Below, in pieces: positions 12,386 to 24,800 of a stretch of 64,000 nt of DNA (positions within the stretch are counted from its first letter, which is position 1; each line of letters starts with the position of its first letter). Both the position numbers and the translations under genes were made by a program. This stretch comes from Antedon bifida (taxonomy: Eukaryota; Echinodermata; Crinoidea; Comatulida; Antedonidae), in assembly GCA_963402885.1 (NCBI GenBank), contig OY727097.1, positions 26,777,401 through 26,841,400 on the forward strand, given 5' to 3'. Under the pieces are notes generated by a model, which had not been told where the DNA came from, ran no database searches, and was given only the letters and a program-made list of their open reading frames with translations.

Positions 12386-13796
12386 AGAGAATCGGATGAA
12401 ACTATATTAATTGTAAATATTAAAGAATGTATACTGTAAATCAGAAAGGGTCGTACTGATAATTATATGTTAGTATCTCATTGGCTAACATCAGACAAAG
12501 AACAATCTACAGCAGCAGCGTAATTAAGTATGCTACCATTTTTCATTAACATCAATATGGTGTGTATATGAATAAATCATTGGCATACCAAATAAGGATG
12601 TGCGTGTGCACGCACGCACTGTATCTCACTCATGCGCATCCGGCATTATTAGCTTTAGCACTATTTTGGCTATTTATACTTGCATCGTGTTCGTATTTGT
12701 AACTACTGTAATTGTAAGTATTGTACTACTGTCTTGGAATGAGAGGAATATTACAATTCAGGTTATATGTGACAATTAGTATTAAATTGCAGTATGTCTA
12801 ATTTGAAAGGTGTGTGTTACACAATGTATTATTAAATATTCAGCTATATGCACGATTAGAATAATCCGTACATTACACTTTAATCGCATAAATATATATT
12901 ATTATATAAAAATTAAATTTATAAATACAAAATCCTATATTATTAGAATTAATATATAATTAACATTGTATTTTGCTGATTGCTTAGCTAATCAATGACC
13001 ACCCGGTAGTAGGGTAAAACTAAATTTATCTAAATTTAAATAGATTAATTAATCAAAATATATTAGTTATTAATAATGCTTAAATTAGCACGTACGGGAA
13101 AAAAATCATATATATTATACACTGTGGGTGTCCAGCAGGGTACTAGGGTGGAGGAGGATACAAAAATAACAAGGCGCTATATTGAAGTTGAATTTCCTTT
13201 GTTTTTAAAGATGTTACAAGCCTCGCATTTAAGAATATTTAGACCGTCCATAATAACTTATATAACTTAAAGTAATTGGTTCAAGTTGCTCCGCAAACTA
13301 CTTCATTGGAGTGTCTAGATAGGACATTGAACTCGACTTTATTCTATTTTCTATCCTACCCCAGTCCCATCGTAGCCGAGATCTCTTCCACCTCTCCCTT
13401 GCTGGACACGCCTAGTATTTACAGTATTACAAATTGCTGGACAATGAAAACGGTTTTTAAAATGATAAATATTTTTGAATAAGGCAATACTAATTGTATT
13501 AGGGATTCTTTTATATAAGATAAACATTTTAATATCAAATTATATATTCATTCGAAGAATCAAATTACACGGTACAATTTTTATAGGGAATTTATAGTAA
13601 TAAACTTTTTAGGAAATTTAAAAGAAACAGATCGCCATAGAAATTCAGAAAACTAAAATAAAATGTTTGTAAATATTTCATATAACAATGGCTGTATTCT
13701 TAATATTGTTATTAAAACTATTTATTGTTCAAAATGGTGTCAGTTACTAGTATTTTGTTTGTTTTTTTCTGGTGACATGAGGAGTAATTTTTTTGT

Positions 13797-13912
13797 TTAA
13801 AGGACAACTTGACCACGCGTGCGGCGATATCCTTAATCTCGCGATTGTCATAATCATATGTACATCCCTAATACGTTGTAAAAATATGGTCCTCGGTCAA
13901 GTTATCCTTTAA
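13797..13912. mobile_element. 116-bp MITE with AAAGGAYAACTTGACC ends and TTAA flanks
   Basis: TTAAAGGACAACTTGACC at 13797 is matched by GGTCAAGTTATCCTTTAA ending at 13912. Both flanks give TTAA. The interior of about 80 bp has no coding potential. TTAA at each end could be a TTAA target duplication or part of the TIR. Confidence 0.75.
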
Positions 13913-14984
13913 GTGTAAAGATCAATAGTTCACTATATCTATGGTTTAAGGCAATAATAGAAGTGTGATGGCGCTAGTTACAATCCGTTATGCGTGATTA
14001 ATTAGTAGAATTACGTACCCGGATATAAATACCGAAACGCGGGGTTCATTGCAGGTACGGAAGAACAGTGTACGTTATGCAATGGTAACAAGCCAAGTAC
14101 TGTTTTGTAAATTAAGTACGAATACATTTAGCTGATTTTCGTTATTTTGTAACGAATTTGTACGCCTACTACTTGTCAGAAGCTTATTGATGTGATGGCG
14201 TCACTAACATTGGTAAACGATCTTCCTATATCCATTGTTTTGAAGATAGTGGCGTAAATTTTAAAATAGTCCTAACTTGCGTTTGAAGTAACAAATACAC
14301 CAGAAATTGCTTTTGCATAAACATTGAGAACACCGTTGCATAGGAAAAATGCAAGTTTGAACTCTGAAGTCTAAATTTGAAAGTAGTGTTTGTGGCGACG
14401 CCAATTCGATAGCGCGACCTATTTTTTAAAGGGGGCGCTATTTAGGTCGAAATTGTCTGTATACTGTACAGTATTTGCAAACTGTAAGGAATAGCCTTCT
14501 CGTATGATACGATAATGATACTTTGTATTCTTGGTGTTAGTTTCCCTTTATAATTAGATACATAAATCTACATTTGCATTTAGATTAAAAATGCAACATC
14601 AGGGTGCCTTCAGTCGACAGAAAATGGCGTCAGTCAAAGTTAACGACCCGTTTCACAAAGAAAATCTGAATAGTTAGCTTAACTAATAATTATTCATTAG
14701 ATAAAAAAAAAATAAAACTATAATGACATTTCTTTGCATAATCTGTTTTAAATTGCTTGATTATAGGCAAAATAACATGGGGAGAAGTTTTAGTAGTAGG
14801 TCGACATAGGTAAGTCAACTCTTTAAACATTGCATTGCGTCTATAAATATCATTATATGAATATATATTCTAATACGAGGGCCATGATTTTTTTATCCTT
14901 CATTCATCTTATCATCTGTTTTTTTAAAATTCACTTAATCCTACTTTTGTATATCATCACATTTTCGAACTTTAGTTGAGTACA

Positions 14985-15215
14985 TTACATGGTGGGGGTT
15001 TGTGTACGTCTATCCTCACAAGCGCCGGACCTGCCTTGTCATTATTACATGCGAAATTCACCCTTATTAAAAAACAAGGCCATATACATGGCTGCAGTCG
15101 CGTGCTCAAATTTGAGTTAGTGTTTACCGACCAACTGACCGACCGACCGACCAACCGATCGACCAACCGACCGACATAGTGAGCTGTAGAGTCGGGTTTG
15201 CACGCGAATAAAAAA
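14985..15215. mobile_element. Dispersed element with a (CCGA)n block, copy 1
   Basis: A CCGA/CCAA tetranucleotide block (about 15128-15175) is followed by ACATAGTGAGCTGTAGAGTC, and preceded by CAAGGCCATATACATGGCTG with GTCGCGTGC. The copy at 53880-54030 has the same parts in the reverse orientation, around a GTCGGTCTGTC block. The shared order on both sides of the simple repeat shows a mobile element carrying the tetranucleotide block, not independent slippage. Confidence 0.65.
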
Positions 15216-15554
15216 CAAAATCGTTTTATTTTCTACTTTCACCTCTAGGCCTAAATGCATATCCTCCAAATCTATATCCTATACCATTGCCACTGATAAA
15301 TTCAACGAAATTATGTTCAAATATAGGCCTCTTTCAAAAGTAGAACGACGTGACATAAGATTCAAATCATCATATGTATTATTAAGTCCATGTAATTACT
15401 TTCTACTGCGATAATCAATCAACTAACCCTAGGCTATGATTGAGATGCGGTACTTTATGCTAAAACTAATATATGTGCGTACATCTGAAAGATTCAGCCT
15501 GGTAGAAACTACGAGCAACGAGATAGCAATCATGATCCGATCACGAAGAAACAT

Positions 15555-15724
15555 TAAAGCTCTGTCTACACTATTGAAACTAGTTTTACAAAAAAAGTGT
15601 GATGTGCTCAAATATGGTAGTGATATCCCCAAATATGGTAGTGATATGACATCATCATGTCCATATATGAGCACATCACATTTTTTTTGTCACAAAGTTT
15701 GAAAGTGATGTAGACAAAGCTTTA
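15555..15724. mobile_element. MITE, AGCTCTGTCTACACTATCAA family
   Basis: Ends are TAAAGCTCTGTCTACACTAT and GATGTAGACAAAGCTTTA (inverted). The interior has the family words AAAAAGTGTGATGTGC, AAATATGGTAGTGATAT, GACATCATCATGTCC and its internal inverse GCACATCACATTTTTT. About ten copies of this foldback family occur in the window, most within OFD1 introns. The full length is about 165 bp. Confidence 0.85.
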
Positions 15725-15844
15725 GAAACTGTAATAAGAATCAAATAAACTAGACATTTCCTCCGATGTTGTTAGTGGATATATTCCCGTATTTAATATA
15801 TTTTAAGTGAAATTTATACACCACATTACTTTAAACATAATATT

Positions 15845-16105
15845 TACCCACCTCTTTTTAAATTTTTGTTGTTGAATATGCCATTTTAATGTCACTTTAT
15901 TCACTTTGACCAAAAATTTGGTCGAAAAAAAAATTAACCTGAAAAATGAAACTAATTTAAAGCAAAAATGCTGCTAGCCAATATGTTTTTGGTTGAATTT
16001 TGTCGGTTTTTTACTTTTTTAAAACTACAAAATAGCATATTCAAAATCTTTTTTATTAATCTTCATTTGTCATGTTTTTTGTGGGACAATACATTTTTAA
16101 ATAAA
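15845..16105. mobile_element. Diverged relative of the 3867-4215 TIR element
   Basis: Compared in reverse orientation with 3867-4215, it shares TTTTTGTTGTTGAATATGCC, ATTTTAATGTCAC, AATTTAAAGCAAAA, TTTTTGGTTGAA and TGTGGGACAATACATTTTTA in order. The left end is eroded, so it may be partial. It is non-coding. Confidence 0.65.
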
Positions 16106-17378
16106 AGGGACCACCCGAGTATTAGTACGGTGGACGGAGGAAAAAATATGTAACTTGCGGAAACCAAAGACAATGCGCTTCTACTCTCTGCCTAAGTTTC
16201 CCCAATACACCTTTATAGCCATTAGAGCATAACCTTTAACGCCGGAACAGTGCATTACAGTATGATTAGCTGACAATCTAGAGTAGGGATGTTAACCACT
16301 TAATTAGCGAGTTTATTCAACTCAATTATTATATCACACCTTATAATACAGTTACCATGGGGATAGACATATTAAGACTTAATAGGTAAACAATTTAATA
16401 TGCACTATACCAATTCGTCAAGTCTTCCATATGACCTTATGACTATCATTATTGATAATGAATATTTCATTTTGATATAAATAATTATCATTGATAACTA
16501 AAATAGGCCCTATTGTTTTTGTAATATTAATAGGCCTAAACATATGCTTTCTGTCAGTGTCAGACGAGCCGACTGACTCATTTCAAATTCTACATTGTGT
16601 TACATATTAATATTTTATTCCATTAGTCCATTCATTATTATTTATTTAATAAATATTGAAGATGAAGATACCAGCACGTTGGATTCTATCTCGCTTTTTC
16701 TCGTTGTCTGCTTCGAAACATCCATATCGCAAAATATGGTCGTCACCAAATGGAAATGAATTATGCACTGCGTGATGGTGAATGTGCCACGGAGATAAAA
16801 CGACACGATATTTCAGAGCACTGACAGTTGCCAGTGAATCTACACAATCCGACTCATTTAATATATATTGTGTATTCATTATACATTTCGACAACAATTT
16901 AGCAGAGTCGGATCAAATCGAACGGTTTAAGGTCACAAATGTATTATATATTTCCAAAAGGACTGCTCATGCGCAAACAACAAGCAGACGACGTGTGCTG
17001 CAAAATTCATTGTTGATGTTCATTGAGCAGCTTCATCATCTACTGAATTTCTATTCATGTATTACGATTAACAGATTGTATACACTAGTATTATCGCATT
17101 ATAATATAGCGTTTGTAACGGGTTAACCAGACGCGGTTTGGGATGGATTACCCCTTCTGACAGCTCAGAAGATGACACAACCGCAAAATTATCCAAGCTG
17201 AACGGCTGTTATATTACCTTGGGATTTTACCGCATGACAATATAAGTTGACAGTGTTGGGACAAAAGTAGCCTATTTTACAGCACTCTACTGTGTTAACT
17301 ATATACTATTTTAAATGTCAGGTCGTGTCCTTTCGGATTGAATATACTGTACAGTACCTAAACATTACACTCGCCAGA

Positions 17379-17385
17379 ATGAGAG
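17379..17385 (+). other. Candidate alternative first coding exon (M-R-G) of M6 paralogue B
   Basis: ATG AGA G is followed by a perfect GTAAGT donor. Its end phase (1) fits the acceptor at 23370, giving MRG joined to CSSIRFARC. Very short first coding exons with this phase are typical of the PLP/M6 family (PLP1 uses ATG G). It competes with the exon at 21867 and the candidate at 21252. Transcript data would settle which are used. Confidence 0.3.
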
Positions 17386-18710
17386 GTAAGTTTGCCATTT
17401 TCACTACATAATACTGACATTATTTTATATCGTTGTATTCGTCAATTACACCTCCTCTTTAGGTATGGGCCTCATCCCGTTTTCAGCAGTGGGTGTGTTA
17501 TACTGTAGTTTGTGTGTATATCTTTTCGCAACATAGGGCATAGGCTAGATCACTGTCATAGTAGGGGGTTGTATACATTTTTGTTTTGAACAACATGTGA
17601 CTGTGTATGAATGCAAGACATGAAAATAAAATAGGATAGAATACTGTAAATGGAAGAATATTACTTACTACTGTTAATGAGGGAGTACTGTTATACAACT
17701 TATGGTAACTCTACCAAAAACTTCCGTACACTAAATTGACTACCAGATGAATTTCAACTCACACACCCCAGAAAGGAATACGGAAGCGCATATTGTTATA
17801 TTCAGGTTTTTAAACTATTTTGAAAGGTGATCAGATCATCACAATTCCTAAGTAGAAGACTAGGAAGCGTACTTGATGGCCATGACTAGAAAATGTGACA
17901 ATTGGAAAAATTGTCAAGCATGAGATAATATTAAAAAGGATGACAATCAGCTGTTAAGTGTGACATTCGCAGTGACCATGATATTATTCTCAGGACACAA
18001 TCGGAATATCCGAGTGACCATCAGACAACGGAGTGACCATCAGAATGATTGTAAAGAGTGACAATCTATATAGCAAAAAATGAATTGATTGAAATCGTTA
18101 TAAATTAAAAGGAGTAATCAAGATGAGAAGAAATTACAAGTACGTGTAATCATGAATGGACATTAATTAAAAAATAATACTTAAAACGTATTTTTTTATT
18201 AGTTTACGTTTCTACGAGATTTATTTAAAAAAAAGATTAAATTGTATTTAATTGAGTGGCAGGATGGTAAAGGATGTAATTAATATTTTTATAAAGGTGT
18301 CTGTCAATGTGGGATCATTTCCTTCTGCAATTCATAGAACCATTTCCTGGATAGCCCACGAGACTCAATGAATAGTATAAAAACAACAATTGTCAACATT
18401 TGCAATAGTACCTTTTTATATTATGAATCATTGTTGAGCTTTCATGTAGTTTCCCTTTCGAATTCCTCTTTTTACTATAAAGGTGTAATACTTTAGTTTA
18501 AACGATGACGTCATGATTGTTATCTCACAATTTGATATACAACAATCAATTATGAAGTTACCATTGACACGGTATTATTAATAGGCCTACCTTGCATCAG
18601 GACAGCCCTATTAGGGGAATCTTTCCCATGAAACAAACGATTGGCAATATAATCAATTTGTAATCACGGCCAGCCCAAAAAACGACACTTTTGTCGGGCC
18701 TCAAAGGTGT

Positions 18711-18815
18711 CCAGTCGCGGATCCAGGATTTTGAAATAGCTCGTGTGGGGAAAGGACCAAAGAATGGCGAAATGAAGTGCCGGCTGGGGCCTCCTTGAAT
18801 CCACCCGTGTGTCCC
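18711..18815. repeat. Dispersed repeat with GCGGATCCAGGATTT end
   Basis: CCAGTCGCGGATCCAGGATT at the left and CCTTGAATCCACCCGTG at the right are inverted variants. A related copy at 50047-50209 has AGTAGCGTATCCAGGATTTT and CTCCTGGATCCACCCC. It is a short non-coding inverted-repeat element. Confidence 0.5.
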
Positions 18816-19809
18816 TTATTATATTATATACAGTATCAATTCTAAAGTTAGGCCTATTTAACAGATATGGAATTGGATTTAGAAATATACAACTTTATAT
18901 TCAATAATGTTTCTAGAATTCGAAATAAGATGCGGTAATTTGATGTAATTTTAATTATTAAAATACAAATACACAATTTATTTGATAATATTAAAAAAAG
19001 TTAATTTTGAAATGAACATTTTGATGTTAACTTACGCTAAATATGAATAATCTAAGTAGGAATCCTAAGAGCAGTTATGCTGACTAATATTGACACATTC
19101 CCCGTGTATAGGCATCTTTGTGTTATATTTACATTCCAATCCTCTCGTTACGGTGATCATGCCTACATTACCGATGAGATACACAGAAAACATTCATTTA
19201 TAGCTCACCATGAAAGTGCATATTTATTATTTTGACCTATTGTCACTCGAGACGTTTCATAGCAAGTTGAGATTATTTTTATCGCAAGATTCCTTATATT
19301 AGTTTGCCACGCCTCCCATGTTTTATGATATCTTAAAGGGTGACTCCGGGTTTAAACAATTTCACTACTCCCTTTCTATTTTAACATATTGAAGGTATTG
19401 ACACATTTCGTAACATAATTTGAATCGCCTTGCTCCATCGGCAAAACGATATTGTACCGATCGTTAGCATCTTTCGCGTAATATATAGGTTGGCCTAGGC
19501 CTATCTTAAAGCACTGAATGCATTGGAGCATTATTTGATGGCGAATTGCACATCACACAGCTGGATTTAAGTTTGCACCAGCTGCTATCTGACATTCTAT
19601 AAAATTAGCGATATAAGACTCATTATAAATATTAATAATGGGCCATCAGCTGGCTTTGTAAACATTATGGAAGGCGCGCCTACAATAGGCCTAGGCCTAC
19701 ATCACATAAGTTATTTCACCAAGGGTGCTTCAGAATGTTAAGGGCAATATATGATCGTATAGACCCTACTTAACGTCTTAAAGTTTGTTGTCTTTTCATA
19801 AATAAATAC

Positions 19810-20140
19810 AAAATAGGATAAATACGGTATTGATCTATGGCACACCACGTGGGTAATAAGTAATGGCAACAATATTCACTTTTAGGAGCAAAAAGCAATC
19901 AGGATCACACTGTACCAATCAGGGTAGTTTTATTCATGACGTACTAACAAAATGTAAAATAAATGAATTTTAAACATTGGATAAAATACGGTATTGACCT
20001 ATGGCACGCCGCGTGGGTAATAAGTAATGACAACAATATTCACTTTTAGGAGCAAAAAGCAATCAGGATACTTTACCAATCAGGGTAGTTTTATTCATGA
20101 CGTACTAACAAAATGTAAAATAAATGAATTTTGAACATTT
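19810..20140. repeat. Tandem duplication, unit of about 164 bp, two copies
   Basis: CGGTATTGATCTATGGC at 19825 recurs as CGGTATTGACCTATGGC at 19989, and the following sequence through TAGTTTTATTCATGACGTAC and AATGTAAAATAAATGAATTT repeats with few changes. High identity indicates a fairly recent local duplication. No gene overlaps it. Confidence 0.85.
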
Positions 20141-20668
20141 ATTATCCTATCCCTGACTATAAAACAAACACTTGTTTCCGATGGTTTCCACCTCTGTGTT
20201 TTCAATTATGATACCAGTTGGGAATATAGCAAATCTGCACTAGTCTGCTTCTGTTCTGATCATTGTCTGCAAACTCTCAAAAGGGCGGGATTAAGACGGT
20301 TAACATTGAGGATGAAAGGCCAAGTGCCCACATATTTCCGCTGTTGGGTTCAATGTCGGTACTGTATAGACTTGAATCATTTTCAAACAAAACAAAAGGT
20401 ACAGAGCAGCAATAGTACTATAGAATGATCTTAGGAAGTTAGTTTAGAAAAAAGGGAACAGATGCATTTTTGGTTCCCCAGGTGGAACAGTGCTCATCAT
20501 CAGTGTTGCTTAAAAACTCTCCAAATCAAAGCTCAGGTTGAATACAATACCGTAGCAAACATTTTCAAAATTAAAGCTCTAGATAAGCAAAACAGGAAAA
20601 ACAAGCCAACATACGAAAAGCACAACTAGTAATATTGTACATAATTTGATGTGAATTGAACTCATGTG

Positions 20669-20805
20669 AAGCTCTGTCCACACTATCAAACTTTATGTGA
20701 CAAAAAACTGTGATGTATGTATGTCTCATTTGGGCTTATCACTACCATATTTAGGTGCATCACACTTTTTTTGTCAAACTAGTGTGATAGTGTAGACATA
20801 GCTTA
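20669..20805. mobile_element. MITE, AGCTCTGTCTACACTATCAA family
   Basis: Inverted ends GAAGCTCTGTCCACACTATC and GATAGTGTAGACATAGCTTA bracket a variant interior, TTATCACTACCATATTTAGG, that is inverted relative to the commoner copies. Confidence 0.8.
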
Positions 20806-21251
20806 AGATTACATTTACATAAAACCCATCATCATATTCACCTTGTGCCTAAATACCCATTAAATCAATCATATAGTATGCCTATGAATGCCTAGAAATA
20901 CAGTAGAGTAAATGTTGTGAAATAGGATTGTCCCAAACGAGGGATTCTACTGTATGTAAAGTAATAATACATTATATTTCAAATAGAAAATTCAATTTAC
21001 AGAAACAGGCACTTATCACTGAGCGTTAAGTGATGCGGTTGATGATAATACGTCGAGAGAGAACGAATTTTATACTTGATACCCATGATTTATGGATTGT
21101 TTTGACCTATATCGTATACAGTGTTTTAATTACTGCATAATAACACTATACACAGATGTTGACATAAAAGCTATTAGCTTTTATATTAAACATTATATAT
21201 TTTACGTTCTCCAACTGTAGTTTTCTCGGTGATACGATTTATTATATGAAT

Positions 21252-21258
21252 ATGAATG
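21252..21258 (+). other. Candidate alternative first coding exon (M-N-G) of M6 paralogue B
   Basis: ATG AAT G is followed by a GTGAGT donor in phase 1, which would join in frame to the exon at 23371. It lies 609 bp upstream of the longer first exon at 21867. It is short enough to occur by chance. Confidence 0.2.
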
Positions 21259-21866
21259 GTGAGTAACTAATATTAGCCGGATGTCGATTATGTGAGTAAT
21301 TTAGAAATTATTATGATTTTAAACCAAATATGATATGATCTAGGTCATATATTAATATCTACGATGTGACGAAACTGTCAAGTAAACGCTACAATGAACA
21401 AAGCGAGCTAGAGTCATAGAAAACGGAACTAAATACGTATTCACAACCAGAAACGATACACTGAAAGTCGCAAAATACATGTGTAGGCCCTCAATGATGC
21501 TTCACGTTCACACCGAGAGGTTTCCCTGAGGTCATGATGACTTTAAATAGAACGGCAGTATATGCTGTAATTAGATTATGAACGGCTTTCGGAATATTCA
21601 ATATCTTCCCCCTGTTTTATGAATCGAATCAACCTTAGCTGCAGAGTACACACTAACGTGTTAGCTGACTCAACTGACTACTTTGCTTTGTAAACCGAAG
21701 GAAATAAGACTGTTGGTCGTCTGCAGAGCTCATTAACATATTAATTATTTACTAGTTTTTGGATATGACGAATTGAAGTTGTGGATTCTATTCTCTGAAA
21801 TTTGACTGCGATTTGAATTTAGGATACTATTATTTGAAAAAGTTGTTGGACTATTAGGGACATATA

Positions 21867-24800
21867 ATGCCTCAAAAGGACAGTAGACGATCGAAACATT
21901 ACTATTATTATGATGCAGATGAAAAAGGTAAGAATCGATCTCAGTTATTAAACAGGTCACATACAGAATGAGGTCAGGTGTATTGATATTTATTGGTAGC
22001 AAGCACCCCCACTCTCATGGGTCTTCAGCACTTATGACTTGTTATTGAAATACTTCAAAATACCCCTTCCCCTTCACACAAACAGCAACTCGCATGGGGT
22101 ATAAACTATCGTCATAATGGTAAGTTTGCATGACATGTGCTAGCATTGCATAAGAATTCACATGACAAGGTACAATACTAATTTAGATAATAGGTCTACT
22201 GTATGTACGTCATTTCAATTACGGTAATGGCCGTTTTAACTGTTATTACGTTACGTTAATACGTTACGCTTATGTTCGAATTGGAACTTACGCTATTGGA
22301 TGATCTGACGGTATCAAATGATATAGGCCTATGTTTTTCCAACATTGCCTACCATGAAGTTTGTAGTCTATCGTCGTCGTTTATACCATAATGGTTTCCG
22401 TTTATTACGTTACGTTACCGTTACGTCTACACTGACATTATAACGTTATACATTAATCTAACCTCACATAACTTCAATTTAACGTTCTGTTAATTAAATA
22501 AGCGACGTATTCATATTGATTGTGTGTGATTTCTATACGATCGATGCGTCTCTTTCTTTGTCCTTTACCTAGGCCTATATAGTGACATGTGCTGGATCGT
22601 AGCCAGAGAGAACAACATGTTTGACAACAAACATAATAGGCTGGCGTTTGTTTGTAATTTGATGAAATATATAATATGAATAATATGAGTCAACAGTCTT
22701 CATGTTTCCTGCGTTAATGTTTTGTTTATTTTTAAATATCACGAATTTTTATTTTGCAGTAATATTATATTAACGTTTGTTTTTGATTATTCTGTTTTTA
22801 TTTTACATCCCCGCTACTCATCACCCCCCACCCCCACATTCTATGTCATGGAACAATACCCCTTAGGCTTGATGAGGGTCCTTTTTGTATTGTTTTACCG
22901 AATACATGTTCTTTTGAAAATGTTAAAATAAATTATTGTATTTGTTTATGTTACACACGGTTATTGCATTGAAATGTGTAAAATAAAGAAATATTGTATT
23001 GTAGGTATAATTGTTCTTTGAATTTGTTACTATATAAGCCTACATTAAAAATATACGATACATCAAGGCCCCAATATAAAAAAAAACCTGTTTTGGATTG
23101 TGACGGTAGGACTTGTGACAGAAATCATCAGATGCAATAGTCATGTTTTATTAGGCACATTCACAGATGCATGAACCATGGAGGTATAAAAATATTTTTA
23201 TACCTCCATGCATGAACCAAACAGATCTACTATTTAGAAATAAATGCGTTGGTAGTGCTTTGGGTATCAAATAATACACATACATAAAATAAAAGATGAG
23301 GGTCAGATCGTTGTTTAAAAGTACATTTATGTTCAATTAATTTTATTTTAAAATTATTTTTTGTTGGTAGGTTGTTCGAGTATTCGGTTCGCAAGATGTG
23401 TCCGTCGAATTCCGTTCGTCTCTGTGTTTGCCTTTTTATTGTACGTTGCTGGACTTGTTATATTTGTGAAAAGCTTACTTAACGTACTGGATGATTTCGA
23501 AGTAATGTTTAACGGAACAATAGCCAGTGAGGACATACAGACAGCGTAAGTATTAGCAGAAACACGTTTAGTTCTGCATGACTTTCTCAATCAATCCTGA
23601 CCTTTTCGGCTTCAAAGTAAAGACGCCAATTTGGAGGTGCACCCGATTCCCAGTGCTGTATCTCCAATACTGTCTATTTCCGAAGTATCAAAGGAATATT
23701 TGGTAATACAGCATCTCATTTATATTACATGTGGGTGCCTTGTATCATGTAAGGTTAAGTTAAGGGTTAGGTTACTACTAGATACATGTGAAACTCATGT
23801 GTATAACCAAATATCCCTATGATACTTCAGAAATAGATACAGTACCGAGAATCGGCTGGTTTAAGGAGACATTTGTGGAACTGATTAGGTCTAGTTTATT
23901 GCGTTTAAAATGATTCTAAAGAGAGACCGAAACTGATACAAGCAAACTAGTCAGATCCGGTTTTGATGAGTTATGTAAAACTGTAATTTTCGGAAAATAG
24001 AGATTAATTGTTAATAGAGATATCGTTTTAAACTATCTTAATAGAGATATCCAAGATTTCCTTCTTTATAGCTATAAGATTATGTATTTCTGAATAAATG
24101 ACAGATTGGCACGCCATAATAATTAGTATACACATAATGAATGTTTATGAGTGTATTGGTACAAATAATGGCATGAGGTGAATGATGAAATGTTATATTT
24201 CAACGAGGCGAAGCAATTTTCCGTACGCTAAAAAAATGACTATTGAACGACCGTTCAATATTGCGCACTATTGCACGCCATGTGACCTACAATCGTCCAA
24301 TCAAATGTCAGGAATTTATTTAGGTGTTATATAATATTAAATATTGGACATAACATTGGAATTGTTCAAAAACAATTACAGAATTAATGAGGATACAAGG
24401 ATGATGAACCGGTCATTAATTGGAATACGATAATGTATTTGTTTGTGATGATGAGAAATGCATAATACAACTTTTGATCTTTCCGTTAAACCGGACCTTT
24501 AAAGGTTATGCAATGTATGGTTTTAACATTACATTAATTAATCAATAGAAACATTATCGTAGAAGAGTGCAATATGAATAATTCAGATTTGAATAAGAAT
24601 TAGCAGTGTTTTGATAAATGACAGTCCTTTTGATTCCGACTCGCAGACACAGCGACGTTTGCTGTACTCTCCTCAATTAACAATGTTCTTACACGAATTC
24701 TACACAGAAAGAAATTAATCAAAATAAATATAGGCATAAACATTAAGTGTGTTAAATAAAGATATATATTGTGACAGTCTATTCTTCAAATGCTAACATT

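Larger units (their letters stand above)
11261..17378. other. Region between the two M6 paralogues
   Basis: It begins with the untranslated tail of paralogue A; ATTAAA at about 11484 is a weak candidate poly(A) signal. I see no exon I can support. The rest is AT-rich spacer with MITE copies listed separately (12254, 13797, 14985, 15555, 15845). The open frames here are short and lack splice or family support. Confidence 0.5.

Noticed and set aside
16646-17126. Overlapping frames of 83 and 114 residues on opposite strands
   Set aside because: No family resemblance and no splice structure; they shadow each other.
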